A DNA stretch of 64,000 nt from Cytospora piceicola (lineage: Eukaryota > Ascomycota > Sordariomycetes > Diaporthales > Cytosporaceae). The stretch spans positions 496,001 through 560,000 of the forward strand of contig JALQBC010000019.1 of NCBI GenBank assembly GCA_023375675.1, in the 5' to 3' direction. This document shows, one piece after another, positions 23,286 to 34,706 of the stretch (position 1 is its first letter; each line of letters begins with the position of its first letter). The notes beneath the pieces are model-generated. The model was not told where the DNA came from. It saw only the letters and a program-made list of their open reading frames with translations, and did not search any database. The position numbers and the translations under genes were made by a program.

Positions 23286-25538
23286 ATGGCCGACGACCAC
23301 AGAACGGGACGAGGCTCACGAGCTTCACATGTGCGGGTGCAAAACCCAATGCGCAATGCCAATATTCACCCTGATATCATCCATATTACGGCAAGTATAA
23401 AACACTGCTCTCTCTCTCTATCTCACCTGCTCATCATTCCACACAGGACCGACACGAGCGAGAAATCGCTATCCTACGGATCCTCGACTCCATCGGTTTC
23501 AACTGGCCAGTCTTCTGTGCAGTCGCCATCGGCTTCCTAGCGTCTTCATATAGTCTTTTCGCCACGAACATTGTCTCACCTGCCTTGCTGTATGTCTACC
23601 CCCCGGGCTCAGGCCTCGAGTCGACGGTGGGCGAGGTACTAGACCTCACCACCTTGAGTTCAACGCTCGTTGGTATGGTCATATTCGGACACTTCGCCGA
23701 CCGCGGTGGTCGCAAGCGACTCTATGGATGGGAGCTTGTTATCATAATCCTGGCGACTATCGGACTCGTCTTGTCTTCCCAGGGTGTTATGGGAACAGAT
23801 GAACACGGGAGTGCAAAGTCGTCAATGAACATCTATGCTTCTATCATATTCTTCCGGTGTCTATTGGGTTTTGGGATAGGCGCTGAGGTTTGTCAACCCA
23901 ATGCAAAATTTATACAATTCCGCCCTTCACAGTAGCACACTAACAATAAATATACTATAGTATCCGGTATCAGCCGTTATAGCGGCAGAATTTGCCTCTA
24001 CAGACACTAGGGCAGTCATGATGGCCGCAGTATTCTTCATGCAGAGCGTTGGCCGATTTCTGGCTGTCGGCATTGGTCTTGGTTCTCTCCGAGGGGTTAT
24101 GCAAGATCATGATATCGACATGTCTCAGCAAGACGATGGCCCGAATCAGATCAAGATGCAAATCGTTATCGATATTGTATGGAGGATAGTCATCGGTATG
24201 GGCGGTGTTATCGCCCTCGTGGCCGTTGGTCTCCGATTCATTATCCCCGAGTCACCGCGGTACTACTCCGGTATTCAGAAGGACCTAAGGAAGGCCGCCC
24301 TTGCCGTGAAGCAAGTTGGAGGCACACCAGACGATTTTCGATCCGAACTTTCAGTGTCATCAGGGGCACACCGCAGCTTTTCCCGCCAAGAAGACCCGAC
24401 ACCCTGGGTAAGTGGTGCCTTCAAGTATTTGAAAGAAGGTGGATGGCACGCTTTGGCAGGGATGTCGAGCATTTGGTTCCTTCTTGATGTGTGCTTCTAT
24501 GGGACCAGCTTGGATAGCCCTACAACCTTGAACGCACTCTGGCTCTCATCGAGTGTGTACAATACCACAGGATCAGTCGTGAACGGAACAGTGGCGGTCT
24601 GGAACGCCACGAACGTCGAGCCAGTTTGGAACTCTGATCCAGGTTGGCCCAACGCTACCATTCAGCAGACTCTGGACAACAACACCGTGAGAACACTCAT
24701 CCTGTCCTCCATAGCCTCGCTCGCTGGAAGCCTGGTAGCTATCCCAGTAGTCCACTTCGCGAACCGCAAGAGACTACTCATAGGGACTTCCCTGGCCCTG
24801 ACGTTACTATTCATAGCCACCGGCACCAGTGTGGTCAAGACATATGGGACGCCAGAGCATGCCGTGGGCATGGTGTTCTTCGCACTCACTCAGTTCATGT
24901 TCAACCTAGGCCCAAACACCCTGACATTTATTCTACCAGCCGAGATCTTCCCGACAGTATTCCGCGGGACGTTCTATGGAATTTCTGCAGCCTCGGGAAA
25001 GCTTGGCGCTATAATCATCAGAGCCATCGTTGCAAAGGCTGGGAATAGCCAGAGGGCACTCACTGCCTATCTTTTCGTTTTCAGCGTTATCATGCTGATC
25101 TTGGCTCTCGTTGCCGTCACTCCGGGTGCCTTGCCCGAGGTTCAACGTGACCTCAAGAAGGAAGCACGACAGCCGGGATCGGCGGATCGTGACCTGGAGC
25201 TTTCGGACCAATCGTCACAGGATGAGGTCGAGAGGCACTGTTGGGATGCGTATCTCCCAAGGCGATGGCGAAGCAAGACACTGGAGGAGATTGCCCGCGG
25301 GCTGAAACCGGAAGATGAATTTGCTTTGCAGGGAAACGATGCCTTGGTAAGGGAGAAAGTTGAACGCCATGTGAGCGTGCTTCTTCCCTCAATGGAAGCC
25401 TTCTCGATGAACCGTGAGCCACGGCAGAATGGCTTCGACGACGAAGACCTGGCACCAGAAGAGCTTGACAATGGCACGAGAGAGTTACAGGCTGAGATGG
25501 GGCAGCGATTTTCATCCCAAGGTTTAGCAAGCGAGTAG
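23286..25538 (+). CDS. MFS transporter, PHS (phosphate:H+ symporter)-like family
   Basis: Exons 23286-23390, 23447-23887 and 23961-25538 give 707 residues. Intron 1 is a GC-AG intron (GCAAGT...CACACAG, phase 0); intron 2 is GTTTGT...CTATAG with a CACTAAC branch site. The N-terminal MFS half has TM1 (VFCAVAIGFLASSYSLF), the loop 2-3 motif (GHFADRGGRKRLYG) and, across the second junction, GAE-YPVSAVIAAEFAS, which matches the GGDYPLSA-type signature of Pho84/PHS transporters. The second half has PAEIFPTVFRGTFYGISAASGKLGA, also typical of the family. The likely substrate is inorganic phosphate or a glycerophosphodiester, at the plasma membrane. The loop between TM7 and TM8 has several N-glycosylation sequons (NTTG, NGT, NAT). 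The C-terminal tail is long (about 130 residues) and charged. Confidence 0.88.
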
Positions 25539-26371
25539 ACTGTGGCTTGCAGGGCGAGGGTTTTCAATAACAACCCTTAGGGAATCTGAACGAAAGGAAA
25601 CCAAAGACCGATTAGCCCGTAATTACCAAAAGAACATTTGAAACAACTTGAACGGTACAATAGAAGTGACCGTTCCACTCGGTTTGCAATCCTACGACCC
25701 TGCTTAAGCCCTGGGGAGGACACCAAGTTGTTACTTCCATCTCCGAGGAGCTGAATATTTCGGAACAAGTTGACATATTCCCCAGGGTGGGAATGGCCAG
25801 GGACCAAGTGAAGCGAGGGAGTCGTGCGCATTAGATAACTTCCAGGCTGAAACGCTAGAGGAGGCCTTGACTAGGGTAGGGATGGCCAACTTGTTTTCTT
25901 TGTTTCTTTGGTTTTGTGTGTCAATTGCTATATCACACAAACTTATTTGGAGGAAAAAAACATGGTGTTTGAAATGGCCTTTCGAAAGGGGTTATTGAGG
26001 CTATCACCAACCACCTTTGAAAGTAGGCTCCGGGGGTAGAAGTAATTAAGGGTTAGGGTTGTATATTTCGGCCCCTTGTCTTCTGATCCACCAGGAGGAA
26101 TGGGCATAAAAAACATAAAAAATTATCTTTTCCAATGGCAATACAAAAAACGTTGTGTTTTGAAGAAGGAAAAACCACGGTATTTTTCGCCATACCTAGA
26201 GTAGGGAACCACTCCTTCCTGAACACTTCGATTTCTCGGTTCCGCTTACCTCCCGAAATCCAGTTGCCATAGTTGCACAGAAAGATGTATTTATTACCCT
26301 ATAAAAAGGCGATAAATTTACCATTTACGCATCCAATTTCAAGAAGCTTTCGTCACCTTCCAAGTTTGTAG

Positions 26372-26515
26372 TCTGTCAAGGACATCGGAGATGCCAACGG
26401 CGACATCGCCAGCGATGATGATGCTTTCACCCGCAAGATTAAGACCCTCAAGCCCTTCAGGCGAGTGGCCGGATCGAAACTGATAAAAACCAGAGCCTGC
26501 ATGCTATCAGTATAG
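26372..26515 (+). pseudogene. Coding-like remnant exon, unknown family
   Basis: A 47-codon frame (starting SVKDIGDANGDIASDDDAF) has strongly C/G-ending codons for its first 30 codons, unlike the A/T-rich sequence around it. It follows a possible acceptor (TTTGTAG) and ends in a stop. No start codon or partner exon is evident. I cannot name the family. It may be the last trace of a lost gene. Confidence 0.35.
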
Positions 26516-26779
26516 CTAGTAGAGTAGACCAATAACCTATAGTTTCACCCACCCTTCACGTATCCCAGTACATACCTAAGTATATAAGACGATTTCCCCG
26601 CAAGAACTAACTCCACTAGGATGACATGTTATAATAGCGATTGGACGTCAGGGGACGGCACGGCATGGCGCAGTTCAATGTCAGGTATCTCGAAGAGGAA
26701 AGGTCAATATTGAGGCCGTGGGGCAAGGTTTCCTGAAGGATACACCGTTGACGTTGCTGCAGCTCTGAAAATGTCACTT

Positions 26780-27016
26780 AAGTGCTTAGCTACCTTAGAA
26801 GCCCCGTACCCCTGTACTCTACCCTCTTAGATTTCAACTTGATCTTGCATGTCCTGCAGTTACCCACTTTACACGAGGAGGGGACCTTATTAGTGCCGAA
26901 GAGCCAGAGAGCCTTTGCAGAGCCTTAAGCAGGGATTCTTCCCCTCCTACCTTAACTGTCGTGTCGCTCTTGTTCGTAACGACAGCCTCGAAGGGATTAC
27001 CGCCAGTATCCACTGA
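26780..27016 (-). pseudogene. RIP-mutated fragment of the MOSC-FNR-ferredoxin gene
   Basis: The sequence aligns with 37550-37785, the part of the 37.5-39.3 kb gene that encodes the ferredoxin domain (residues KSDTTVKVGGEESLL are still readable). Over about 215 compared bases I count 14 substitutions, all transitions. Thirteen are C-to-T or G-to-A in this copy, and nine of those are in CpA/TpG context. An 8-nt insertion (AGAGAGCC) breaks the frame. Only the 3' end of the parent gene is represented, so this cannot make the reductase. Confidence 0.88.
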
Positions 27017-27105
27017 GGTAATCACTTCCGTTAGAGCCCAACTATTTCATCTCGTCCCGTGACTGATTCCGCACCTTTGGATAGCTGTTTCCGCCAGTCG
27101 TCTAA

Positions 27106-27125
27106 ACGGTTCTGTCAAACCGTTC
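27106..27125. repeat. Inverted repeat AACGGTT-6 nt-AACCGTT
   Basis: A perfect 7-bp stem surrounds a 6-nt loop (CTGTCA). Related CTGTCAAACGGTTCCTG sequences recur at about 27330-27470. Confidence 0.75.
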
Positions 27126-27341
27126 CTGCAAGACGGGCCCTGTCACAGGTTTTGCCAAGACCGAATCAGCAACATGGCACTGGTATTTCGCGATGGTAAT
27201 TTGCACGTAGGGTCCGGTGCTGATCGTTGGTTGTAACAAAGTGGCGTCAGGGTTTGCTACTTGGTGCGGCTGTTATGTTTCCTGGCGCAACGGACGGGCT
27301 TCCCAAAAGATATGCCAGACACTTCCTGACAGGGTTCTGTC

Positions 27342-27363
27342 AACCGTTTCCTGTCAAACGGTT
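27342..27363. repeat. Inverted repeat AACCGTTT-6 nt-AAACGGTT
   Basis: A perfect 8-bp stem has loop CCTGTC. It uses the same core as the hairpin 0.24 kb upstream, with the arms in the opposite order. Confidence 0.75.
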
Positions 27364-27616
27364 CCTGCCACTCGTCTACTATCATCCTGAAATGGGTCTG
27401 CCAGTTATTTACTGTCGTTTCCCCGGTTTATAACGGTTTCTGTCAATCGACCCCTGTCTATCATCCTGGAGTCGGTTTCCCTGTGTCGGGTCGTCCTATC
27501 ATGTCGTTCCCCGGTGGTACTGAGGTCTTAGGTTTCTATTTAATGTTATCGTGTTCACTCTCTTGCTTTTATAATTTCCAAGTTCTTGTTCGATACACCT
27601 TGGCTTCGGAAGCGAC

Positions 27617-28280
27617 ATGAATAGCACTGCCCCTATTCTTGCGAGCACTGACGCATACTGGCGTATTGTGTTCAAGCGTAAAGAAATCTATGTCTTATGT
27701 CTACTGCGCCTCAACAGCCACATAAACGCCTCCGATATCATGGAGAGCATACTCCGCAAATACTATGAGGAGCAGCCTCTCTGGGGTCGCCTGCTGTGCC
27801 GCCCGATTGTCGAGATTGTAACTCTAGCACGGGTAAGTGGGCACAGAAGAGCTTGAAGTCTGCCCCTTGACATGAGAGATAATAATAACAAGGCTTTAGA
27901 CCAACGAAGTGACAAACCAGCTGCGGGATGGCCAAGAAGTCATCATCGCTAGTCACAGCCGTGATCGAGTCCTCACATCCGCACTCCGCCGTCCTTCGAC
28001 TTTGACCTCCACGGCCGTTGATTTCATCGAACACCACCGTATATTCGCAGTGGATGGGGAGTCTCTTACACCAAGGGCTATTCTTCTCCGTCATGAGCTC
28101 AGTCAGGGTGGCATGGTTCTGATTGCCACCCTGATGTTCCTCATTGTGGTGGTGCCCGGAACCGTGCTTGGGGTGTTGACGAAGCAGGCGGAGCTAGGCA
28201 TCGCATTGTCAGCTGCCATCGCCGCAGTTTTTGCGTTGGGGGCGTTGTTCCAGAAGAAGCGCGAGAACAGTATGGTATAG
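27617..28280 (+). CDS. Small two-TM hypothetical protein
   Basis: Exons 27617-27832 and 27900-28280 are joined by a GTAAGT...GCTTTAG intron (phase 0), for 198 residues. The junction restores a continuous frame (...EIVTLAR-TNEVTNQLRD...). The N-terminal half is soluble and mixed. The C-terminal 60 residues hold two hydrophobic segments (MVLIATLMFLIVVVPGTVLG; ALSAAIAAVFALGALF) ending in a basic tail (KKREN), typical of a small C-terminal membrane hairpin. I do not recognise the family. Its stop lies 102 bp from the stop of the convergent 5-oxoprolinase gene. Confidence 0.6.
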
Positions 28281-28382
28281 CTGGAAGGCCTGTTTGTGGA
28301 GAGGAGCGGTGGTGCGCTTGAGGGTGTTTTTTCAAAATCCGTATATATTTTCCAATCTCTTGTATATCTCCAAATGAGTCGC

Positions 28383-31300
28383 CTAGACCTGCAATGCCGC
28401 GTTCTCCCTTGCAGCATGACTACCCTTCCTCCAGGTTTGTGTCGGGTCGGCCGTCTTGCGGTGCGCCTTTTCCTGTCCAACCTTTCCCCAGCCTCCTCCT
28501 CCCGGCGTGTAGATTATGATTCGATCTCCGGCCTTCATGGGCGCACTGTTCTTCGCGCCGAGGTTGATGTGCCTCTCCTCATACTCAACATCTTCTTCTT
28601 CGCCCTTCTTGACCCCGTTGCTGGTGCTGCTGTTGCCGGCCTTGAGTCTCCTCAACTGCTTCTCCCAACTCGCCTTCTCCACCTTCCTCACCCAAACGTT
28701 CAGCCCGCACTGGGCATCCTCTCCACCGGCAAGGCCGTAGGGATGATACACCCTCCTCTCAGAAAGGATCGAGGCCTGTACTGGGATTCGAAACTCGATA
28801 TCTCTGACCACGCCGTCGCCTCCGCGGTGCTGACCGGGACCCCCCGACCCCTCCCTGATCGAGAACTCCCTCAGTAACACGGGATACCGCCGTTCAAACA
28901 CCTCTTGGTCTGTTATGCGAGTGTTCGTCATGTGAGTGTGCACTCCACTCGTCCCATCCCAGTCCGGGCCCGCGCCCGAGCCCCCAGCAATCGTCTCGTA
29001 ATAGCCAAAGCCCTTGACCTCGTCCTCGCCCGCCATGTTGCCGCCGAAGCCAAAGGTTAAGTTGTTGCAGTCGCCTTGGCTGGCAGCACAGGCCTGGAAT
29101 GCCTTGAAGATGACGTCCGTCACGCGCTGTGATGTGAGGACGTTCCCGCCAACGACTGCGGCGTGGTCTGAGGGCGAAAGGAGGGACTTGGGTGGGATTT
29201 TGACGCGAATTGGCTCAAGGCATCCTCTATTGAGGGGTATGTCTTCGGAGATCAGGCAGCGGAGGCAGTAGATTATGGCACTATTTTCCGTGTCAGTCAG
29301 GATATGGGAGGCAGGGGTTATTGTGTGGGCTTGGTACCTATAAGTCACTGCCTCTGGGGCGTTAATGTTGCCATACACTTCGGCCCCAGTACCTTCAAAG
29401 TCAAAGTCTGCTTCACCCTTGTCCGCGTCAATGGTGACCTTCAACTTAATAGGACTACCGTCATCCATGTAATCGACAGCAGAGAGATCCTTGCCCTCGA
29501 ACCTCTTGCTGACATCCTTCAGCAATCTCCGCACGCAGAACTCGGCATTATCCTGTATTTGCTTCATATAGAACATCACAGTGTCCTCCCCGTACTCCTG
29601 GATCAGGTTCTCAATCAGGGAAATGCCCTTTTGGTTGGCAGAGACCTGCGCCCTCAGATCGGATAGGTTGTCAGCAAGGCATCGCGTGCCAGAACACCCG
29701 GGGTGCTTGGCAGGCTCCTTGTAGAATAGTTCCACAACTCTCTCTTCATTGAACTTGCCCTCACTGACGAGTTTCTCGCTCTTTATAGCCGCACCCTCCT
29801 GGTACAGCTCACGGGAATGTGCCGGCATCGACCCTGCGCTGATACCTCCTATATCTGCGTCTGCAGAACGAATCAAGTCAGTCATAAGTCAAAACACTTG
29901 ATATAGGCAAACTCGTTAAACTTACGGTGAGCTCTTGATGCTGCGTAGAACAGGATGTTTTCTCCCTTTTCATCAAACGCGGGCATTGTGAGTGTAACGT
30001 CAGGTAAGTGTGTACCACCGTATGAAGGGTGGTTCGAGATAATCACATCGCCCTTCTTCAAGTCACCTTTCCAGATTTCAGCTTGCCGCTTCACGCAAGT
30101 CCCCATTGACCCCAGGTGCACGGGCAAGTGAGGAGCATTGGCGACAAGCCCACCAGTTGAGTCGAAGATTGCACAGGAGAAGTCAAGACGCTCCTTGACA
30201 TTCGTGCTGACAGAGGTCTTCTGGAGTGCTCGACCCATTTGCTCTGCAATGGCCATGAACCTATGACCAAAAATGCTAAGCATGATAGGGTCAACCTCCA
30301 GTTTCGACTGATCCTTGTCTTGAGACTCGTCCTTTCCTTTGCCGGCCTCAATATTTATGATTACGTGCGTCTGAAGGATCACTGCCTCAGCCTTAGGCGT
30401 GACGACGATGGTCTGTGTGCCATCGGCTAGTACGGCAGGCCCCTTCAGGACATCTCCAACCTCCAGATTGTCGAGTTTGTAGATAGGCGTATCCAGGCGC
30501 CCCTCCTCGAAGTAGACTTGAGCACTTGAATGTTTCTTCTTCTCAGAAACCTCCTGCCGGCTCAGCTTCTTCAGCTGCTGATCAACTGTCTCCTCGGCGT
30601 ATCGGAAGCTCTTCCCGATACCTCGAACCCGTACATCGTCGACGATGATATCGCGTTCGTCTAGTGTGAATCCGAACTCATATCGATGATGCTTCACGAA
30701 CGCCTCGCCAAATGCCCAGTCTTGTCCGTCATAATGCTCTGTCACGTCCTCTTCATTCGGCTTGATTATCATCAAAGCGGACTCCGTCCCGCGATACCTC
30801 ATGTTCAGATACTCTTCAAACACAATGTCGCTGTCGTCGAACCCTTGATCTCGCAGTGCCTGACGCGATTTCTCCTTGAGCTTGTTCATCTTTTCCTTGA
30901 GCTCGCCGACAACATTGCCACTATCGGACCAAACGGCGGAATCAGGCGCTTGTCGCTCGTCGACGACGTCTGCCAAAGCCATGCCGTAGGCAGATAGTAC
31001 TGAAGAGTATCGATGTACCAGGATCTGCTTGATCCCGAGCGCCTCTGCGATGGCGACCGCGTGTTGACCTCCGGCACCGCCAAACGTGGCAAGCCTGTGT
31101 TTTGACGACTGGTGACCCTTTGCTTCGGTGATGGAACGGATGGGCCGCGTCATACTCTCGTTCGCGACGGTCAGGAAGCCATACGCAACCTCGTCGATGC
31201 TCATGCTCTTCCCCATCTCCTTGTTCACCTGGTCAGCCAACTCTTGCAGAACTGTTCTGCTGGCCTCCACATCAAGGCCTTCATCCTCGTTCTTGCCAAA

Positions 31301-32620
31301 TATTTTGGGGAAGAACTCGGGTAATAGCCTGCCCAGATACAAGTTGGCATCAGTGACTGTGGCAGGACCTCCCTTGCGGTAACACGCTGGTCCAGGATGT
31401 GCGCCAGCCGATTCAGGTCCAACCACGAAAAGGCCGTTCTTGAAGAATAACCTGGAGCCGCCACCGGCAGCTACCGTGTTAATGTCCAGCTGGGGCGACT
31501 GGATAGTGACACCTGCCGTCGTAGTCTCGAATGTATGGTCATACCGACCTTCGCCATATCTCGAGACGTCGGTGCTCGTCCCGCCCATATCAAACCCGAT
31601 GACTGGGACCTTCGTATCCGGATCATAGGACGTGATAGCATACCCCACAACACCGCCGGCTGGACCAGACAAAATGGCCTTGAGACCTGTGAAGTTTTCC
31701 ACATCAACGAGTCCTCCATCGCTTTGCATGAACTCGCACCTCGCACCCTTGTCACCAGATTCTTGTCTCACGCTCTTTGTGCCAAGGCCGCCTTCGAAAC
31801 CTCTTTGGAAGCCGTCGATGTACTTCCTGATGGCCGGCGTGAGGTACGCATCCGCGCAGACTGACGTCGCTCTGGGTACCAGTTTTATCATAGGCATGAG
31901 CTCCGAGCTCAGGGAAATATGCCGGAAGCCGATTTCTTGGGCAACCCTCCCTACTAAAGCCTCATGATCGGGGAACGTGTACGAATGCATCAGACATACT
32001 GCTATGCTCTTGATGCCTCTGTCGTATATGCCTTGCAATGTGGTCCGTATCTCCTCTTCCTCCGGTCTCTGAAGGATCCGGACGGCCTCGCCAGAAAGCC
32101 CCATGACCAGATCTGCGCTCTTTGCCTCGGCCGTCCCTGCCCTGAATTCCGTCTTGGACGTAGTTCGAGTCGGGTCTTCGGCGTAGTCTTCAAGCGTCAC
32201 TCTCTCGTCGACCTCTACGACCTCAGAGTATAACACGTCAGGCTTGTGTATTGCTAGGTCGAATATCTCAGGTCTGGACTGGTTGCCAATGACAAGACAG
32301 TCCTTGAAGCCCTTGGTCACCACCATGGCTATTTTCTCTCCCTTTCTCTCGAGCAGGGCGTTCGTGGCCACTGTCGTGCCCATTCGGATCGAGTCAATCT
32401 TGGAGGTGTCGAGTGGCTCGCCACGGGGGATGTCGCGTTTGAGGAAGTGCGACATGATGCGCCGTATGCCCTCGAGGGGCGCATCTTCGTAGTTGGCCGG
32501 GTCTTCTGACAGGAGCTTTATGACTATGTCTTCGCCCTCTATGTTTCCCACGCAGTCTGTAAATGTGCCTCCTCGATCGATTGCGATGCGGATGCCCCGC
32601 GCGTTCTGGTGGGATCCCAT
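28383..32620 (-). CDS. OXP1: 5-oxoprolinase (ATP-hydrolysing)
   Basis: Exons 32620-29926, 29860-29338 and 29280-28383 give about 1371 residues. Both introns are well supported by family sequence: splicing restores SRAHHADIGG and [15 protein letters not shown]. Without splicing, the first intron ends the frame early and the second adds 19 residues. The enzyme opens 5-oxo-L-proline to L-glutamate using ATP, in the gamma-glutamyl (glutathione) cycle, in the cytosol. The N-terminal HyuA half has the phosphate-binding motifs DRGGTFTD and [17 protein letters not shown]; the C-terminal HyuB half has [20 protein letters not shown] and [15 protein letters not shown], and ends with PGGGGWG. It is slightly longer than yeast Oxp1 (about 1286) because of linker and C-terminal insertions. 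Confidence 0.95.
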
Positions 32621-33758
32621 GGTTGATTTGGTTTACGAAGCTGGGTCGTCTGGGCTCTTGAGATGTGGACGAGACCGTGGGTAAGGCAAGTGGGCAGGTT
32701 CAGGAGGGAATACGAGACGATTGGCAGAGAAAAAGGTCAACAGATGTAAGTCATTGTGACCAAAGGGTTCGATAATCGTCGGCGCGTCCTACAATACCCC
32801 TCCGGGCTCATCGCTTTCGTCATCCACCCGGCTTAGGTGATAAGATAAAGACACTGGGGTATTGCCGGGACCCCACAGCGAGCCCGAGAGCTTGTCCCTT
32901 GGAGCTCCCCGCATTCGATCTGCACGGCACCGAAGCCTCGGGCTATTGTTCCATGCTCATGATCTGAGTAGTGTTCCTATCGACGCCTCACAGTGAAAAA
33001 GTAGTTGGGAAGAGGAGGAATGAGCGAATGCTGTTGGCAGCCAATAAGAATCCTCGGATATTGTAATTTTAAACACTGCTTCCGCTTGCCTTCTCCAAAC
33101 TCCGAGCGGCCTGGGCGGGCTATCACGTTGTGGGCACCGCCCTGCCGTTAGAATATTCGCCTGTAGAGTTCGGAAGGCTGTCCCCTCTTTTTCTCGTTGA
33201 TGAGATCGGTCGATGGAGGAAGTTTTGGCAGATTCAACATAACGTTGAAGGTCCAAGGCATCTCTTCTGGGGCGGTGCATACTGGCCTGTTTGCAGCCTG
33301 TTCGAAACATCCCAATCCATCTTGAAGGCAAGCATCTTGGTGTAGCATCCTTCTAGGGATTCCTGATGACTGGTTGATTATGGCAGCACATATGCCTGAG
33401 ATCCGGTGTACTTGTTGAAGGGTTAGCACTGACCTGGAACACAAGAGCTAGGCAGAGGAAGGGAATGAGATGTATGACTTCAGCGATTTTGAGAAGATTG
33501 TTTTTGACGCGGTGTTCGTCGTCACTGCGCCGCCGTCTGCAGGGTATTGGAGCCCCTGGAGAAGCGATGCTTTGCTGGCCCCGCGGCGTTCATCCTGGTC
33601 ATGGGGTAGAATCAAATTGAAGGTTGGAGTCTCACCTGTTATTCCGAAGCCCGCATATCTCAGGCCAGCCCGTCATCAATATTGCAGGGCAGAAAGTCTT
33701 GTTGGTACTGATCCAAAGCCAACATAGGGTCTGCGCAGAACGCGACTCGGGTACGGGC
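32621..33758. other. Intergenic region upstream of 5-oxoprolinase
   Basis: It holds the 5-oxoprolinase promoter and the 3' flank of RRP7. No coding frame or repeat is convincing. Confidence 0.55.
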
Positions 33759-34706
33759 TCACGTCCGCGGCCTGAAGTTCCCACGGTTCTGCCTCATGGC
33801 CTGGACCTTCCTCCTGTCCTCGTCGAACTTCCTGACCAACTCAGCCTGCTCGGCCTTCTTTCTCTCACGGAGCTGGAAGCGGTAGAAGTTGGTCAACTCG
33901 TCCTTCTTCTTCTGCTCCCTCTCCAGCATCTTCCTGCGCGCCTCCTCAGCCTCATCTCTCCTGGCGGGAGCCGCACGGCTACCCCTGGTAACTGTGACGA
34001 AACCGTCCTCGTCGGGCTCGTTGCGGAGCCTCTTGGCGAGCTCGGCCGCATCCTTCTCCTTGCGGTTGAACACGGCGAAGAATGCATCCACGGACTGTTG
34101 CAGGATCTCCATTGGCGGGTAGGATAGTTTGTTGTGAGCCCTGAGCCAAGGCGATCCCAGCAGTGGTACTTTTTCTTGCACGCCCTGGCCCCAGACCGGG
34201 AACTTCTTGGTTCTATGGACCTTGGTGATGGCCTTGAGCACAAGGTCGACGCTCTTCTCGTCGGCAAGCACTATGACGGCGGTGCTTCCGCTTCTGTGAA
34301 GGCGACGTGTCCATGTAGGCGGTAGTCTTGCTATTTGCTCCTCCTCGTCTTCGGATTCTGAGTCGGAGTCGTCTCGCTTGCGTTTCCTCGATGCGGCGCC
34401 GGCCAGTCTCGCTGCTTGGCCGGGTTCTAGAGAGGCCGGCCTGCCCTTCTTATCTGCCTCAAATCGTATGGACTCGAATTTTCCTGTACCCACGAGAGTA
34501 GATACTATCGCGCGGAAGTGAGGCTCTGTGCTATCGACAGGCACGTTGGTGACGAAGAGACTGCGGTCGTCGTCGGGTGTGGGATTGTTGGGTGCATGTC
34601 GTCGGACGTAGAGATGGTGTGTGACGGTGTGCGGGTTTGATGGCAATTGAGGTATGCTCAAAGGCAAGATGGAGAATTCGCCTATGGTTTTGGGTATCGA
34701 AGCCAT
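33759..34706 (-). CDS. RRP7: Ribosomal RNA-processing protein 7
   Basis: A single exon encodes 315 residues. The N-terminal half has an RRM-like fold pattern (RSLFVTNVPVDST near residue 50; STAVIVLADEKSV after an acidic, nuclear-localisation-like insert KRKRDDSDSESEDEEE). The C-terminal third is the diagnostic Rrp7 helical domain ending FYRFQLRERKKAEQAELVRKF and FRP. Rrp7 is a nucleolar component of the small-subunit processome (UTP-C/CURI subcomplex) needed for 18S rRNA maturation. Its length is close to yeast Rrp7 (297). It is divergent from the MFS gene at 35423, with about 0.7 kb between the starts. Confidence 0.9.
   Translation of the reverse strand: MASIPKTIGEFSILPLSIPQLPSNPHTVTHHLYVRRHAPNNPTPDDDRSLFVTNVPVDSTEPHFRAIVSTLVGTGKFESIRFEADKKGRPASLEPGQAARLAGAASRKRKRDDSDSESEDEEEQIARLPPTWTRRLHRSGSTAVIVLADEKSVDLVLKAITKVHRTKKFPVWGQGVQEKVPLLGSPWLRAHNKLSYPPMEILQQSVDAFFAVFNRKEKDAAELAKRLRNEPDEDGFVTVTRGSRAAPARRDEAEEARRKMLEREQKKKDELTNFYRFQLRERKKAEQAELVRKFDEDRRKVQAMRQNRGNFRPRT

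Larger units (their letters stand above)
25539..27616. other. AT-rich intergenic region with RIP-type relics
   Basis: It is clearly richer in A/T than its surroundings, especially about 25900-26600. It contains a coding-like remnant (26372-26515), a mutated copy of part of a reductase gene (about 26780-27016) and inverted repeats (27106-27125 and 27342-27363). A TATAAAAA stretch lies at about 26299. I see no intact gene. Confidence 0.6.

Noticed and set aside
26040..26075. TTAGGGTT-like telomere sequence
   Set aside because: There is only one or two units (AAGGGTTAGGGTTG) in an AT-rich stretch. No array, so it is not a telomere or clear interstitial telomere.
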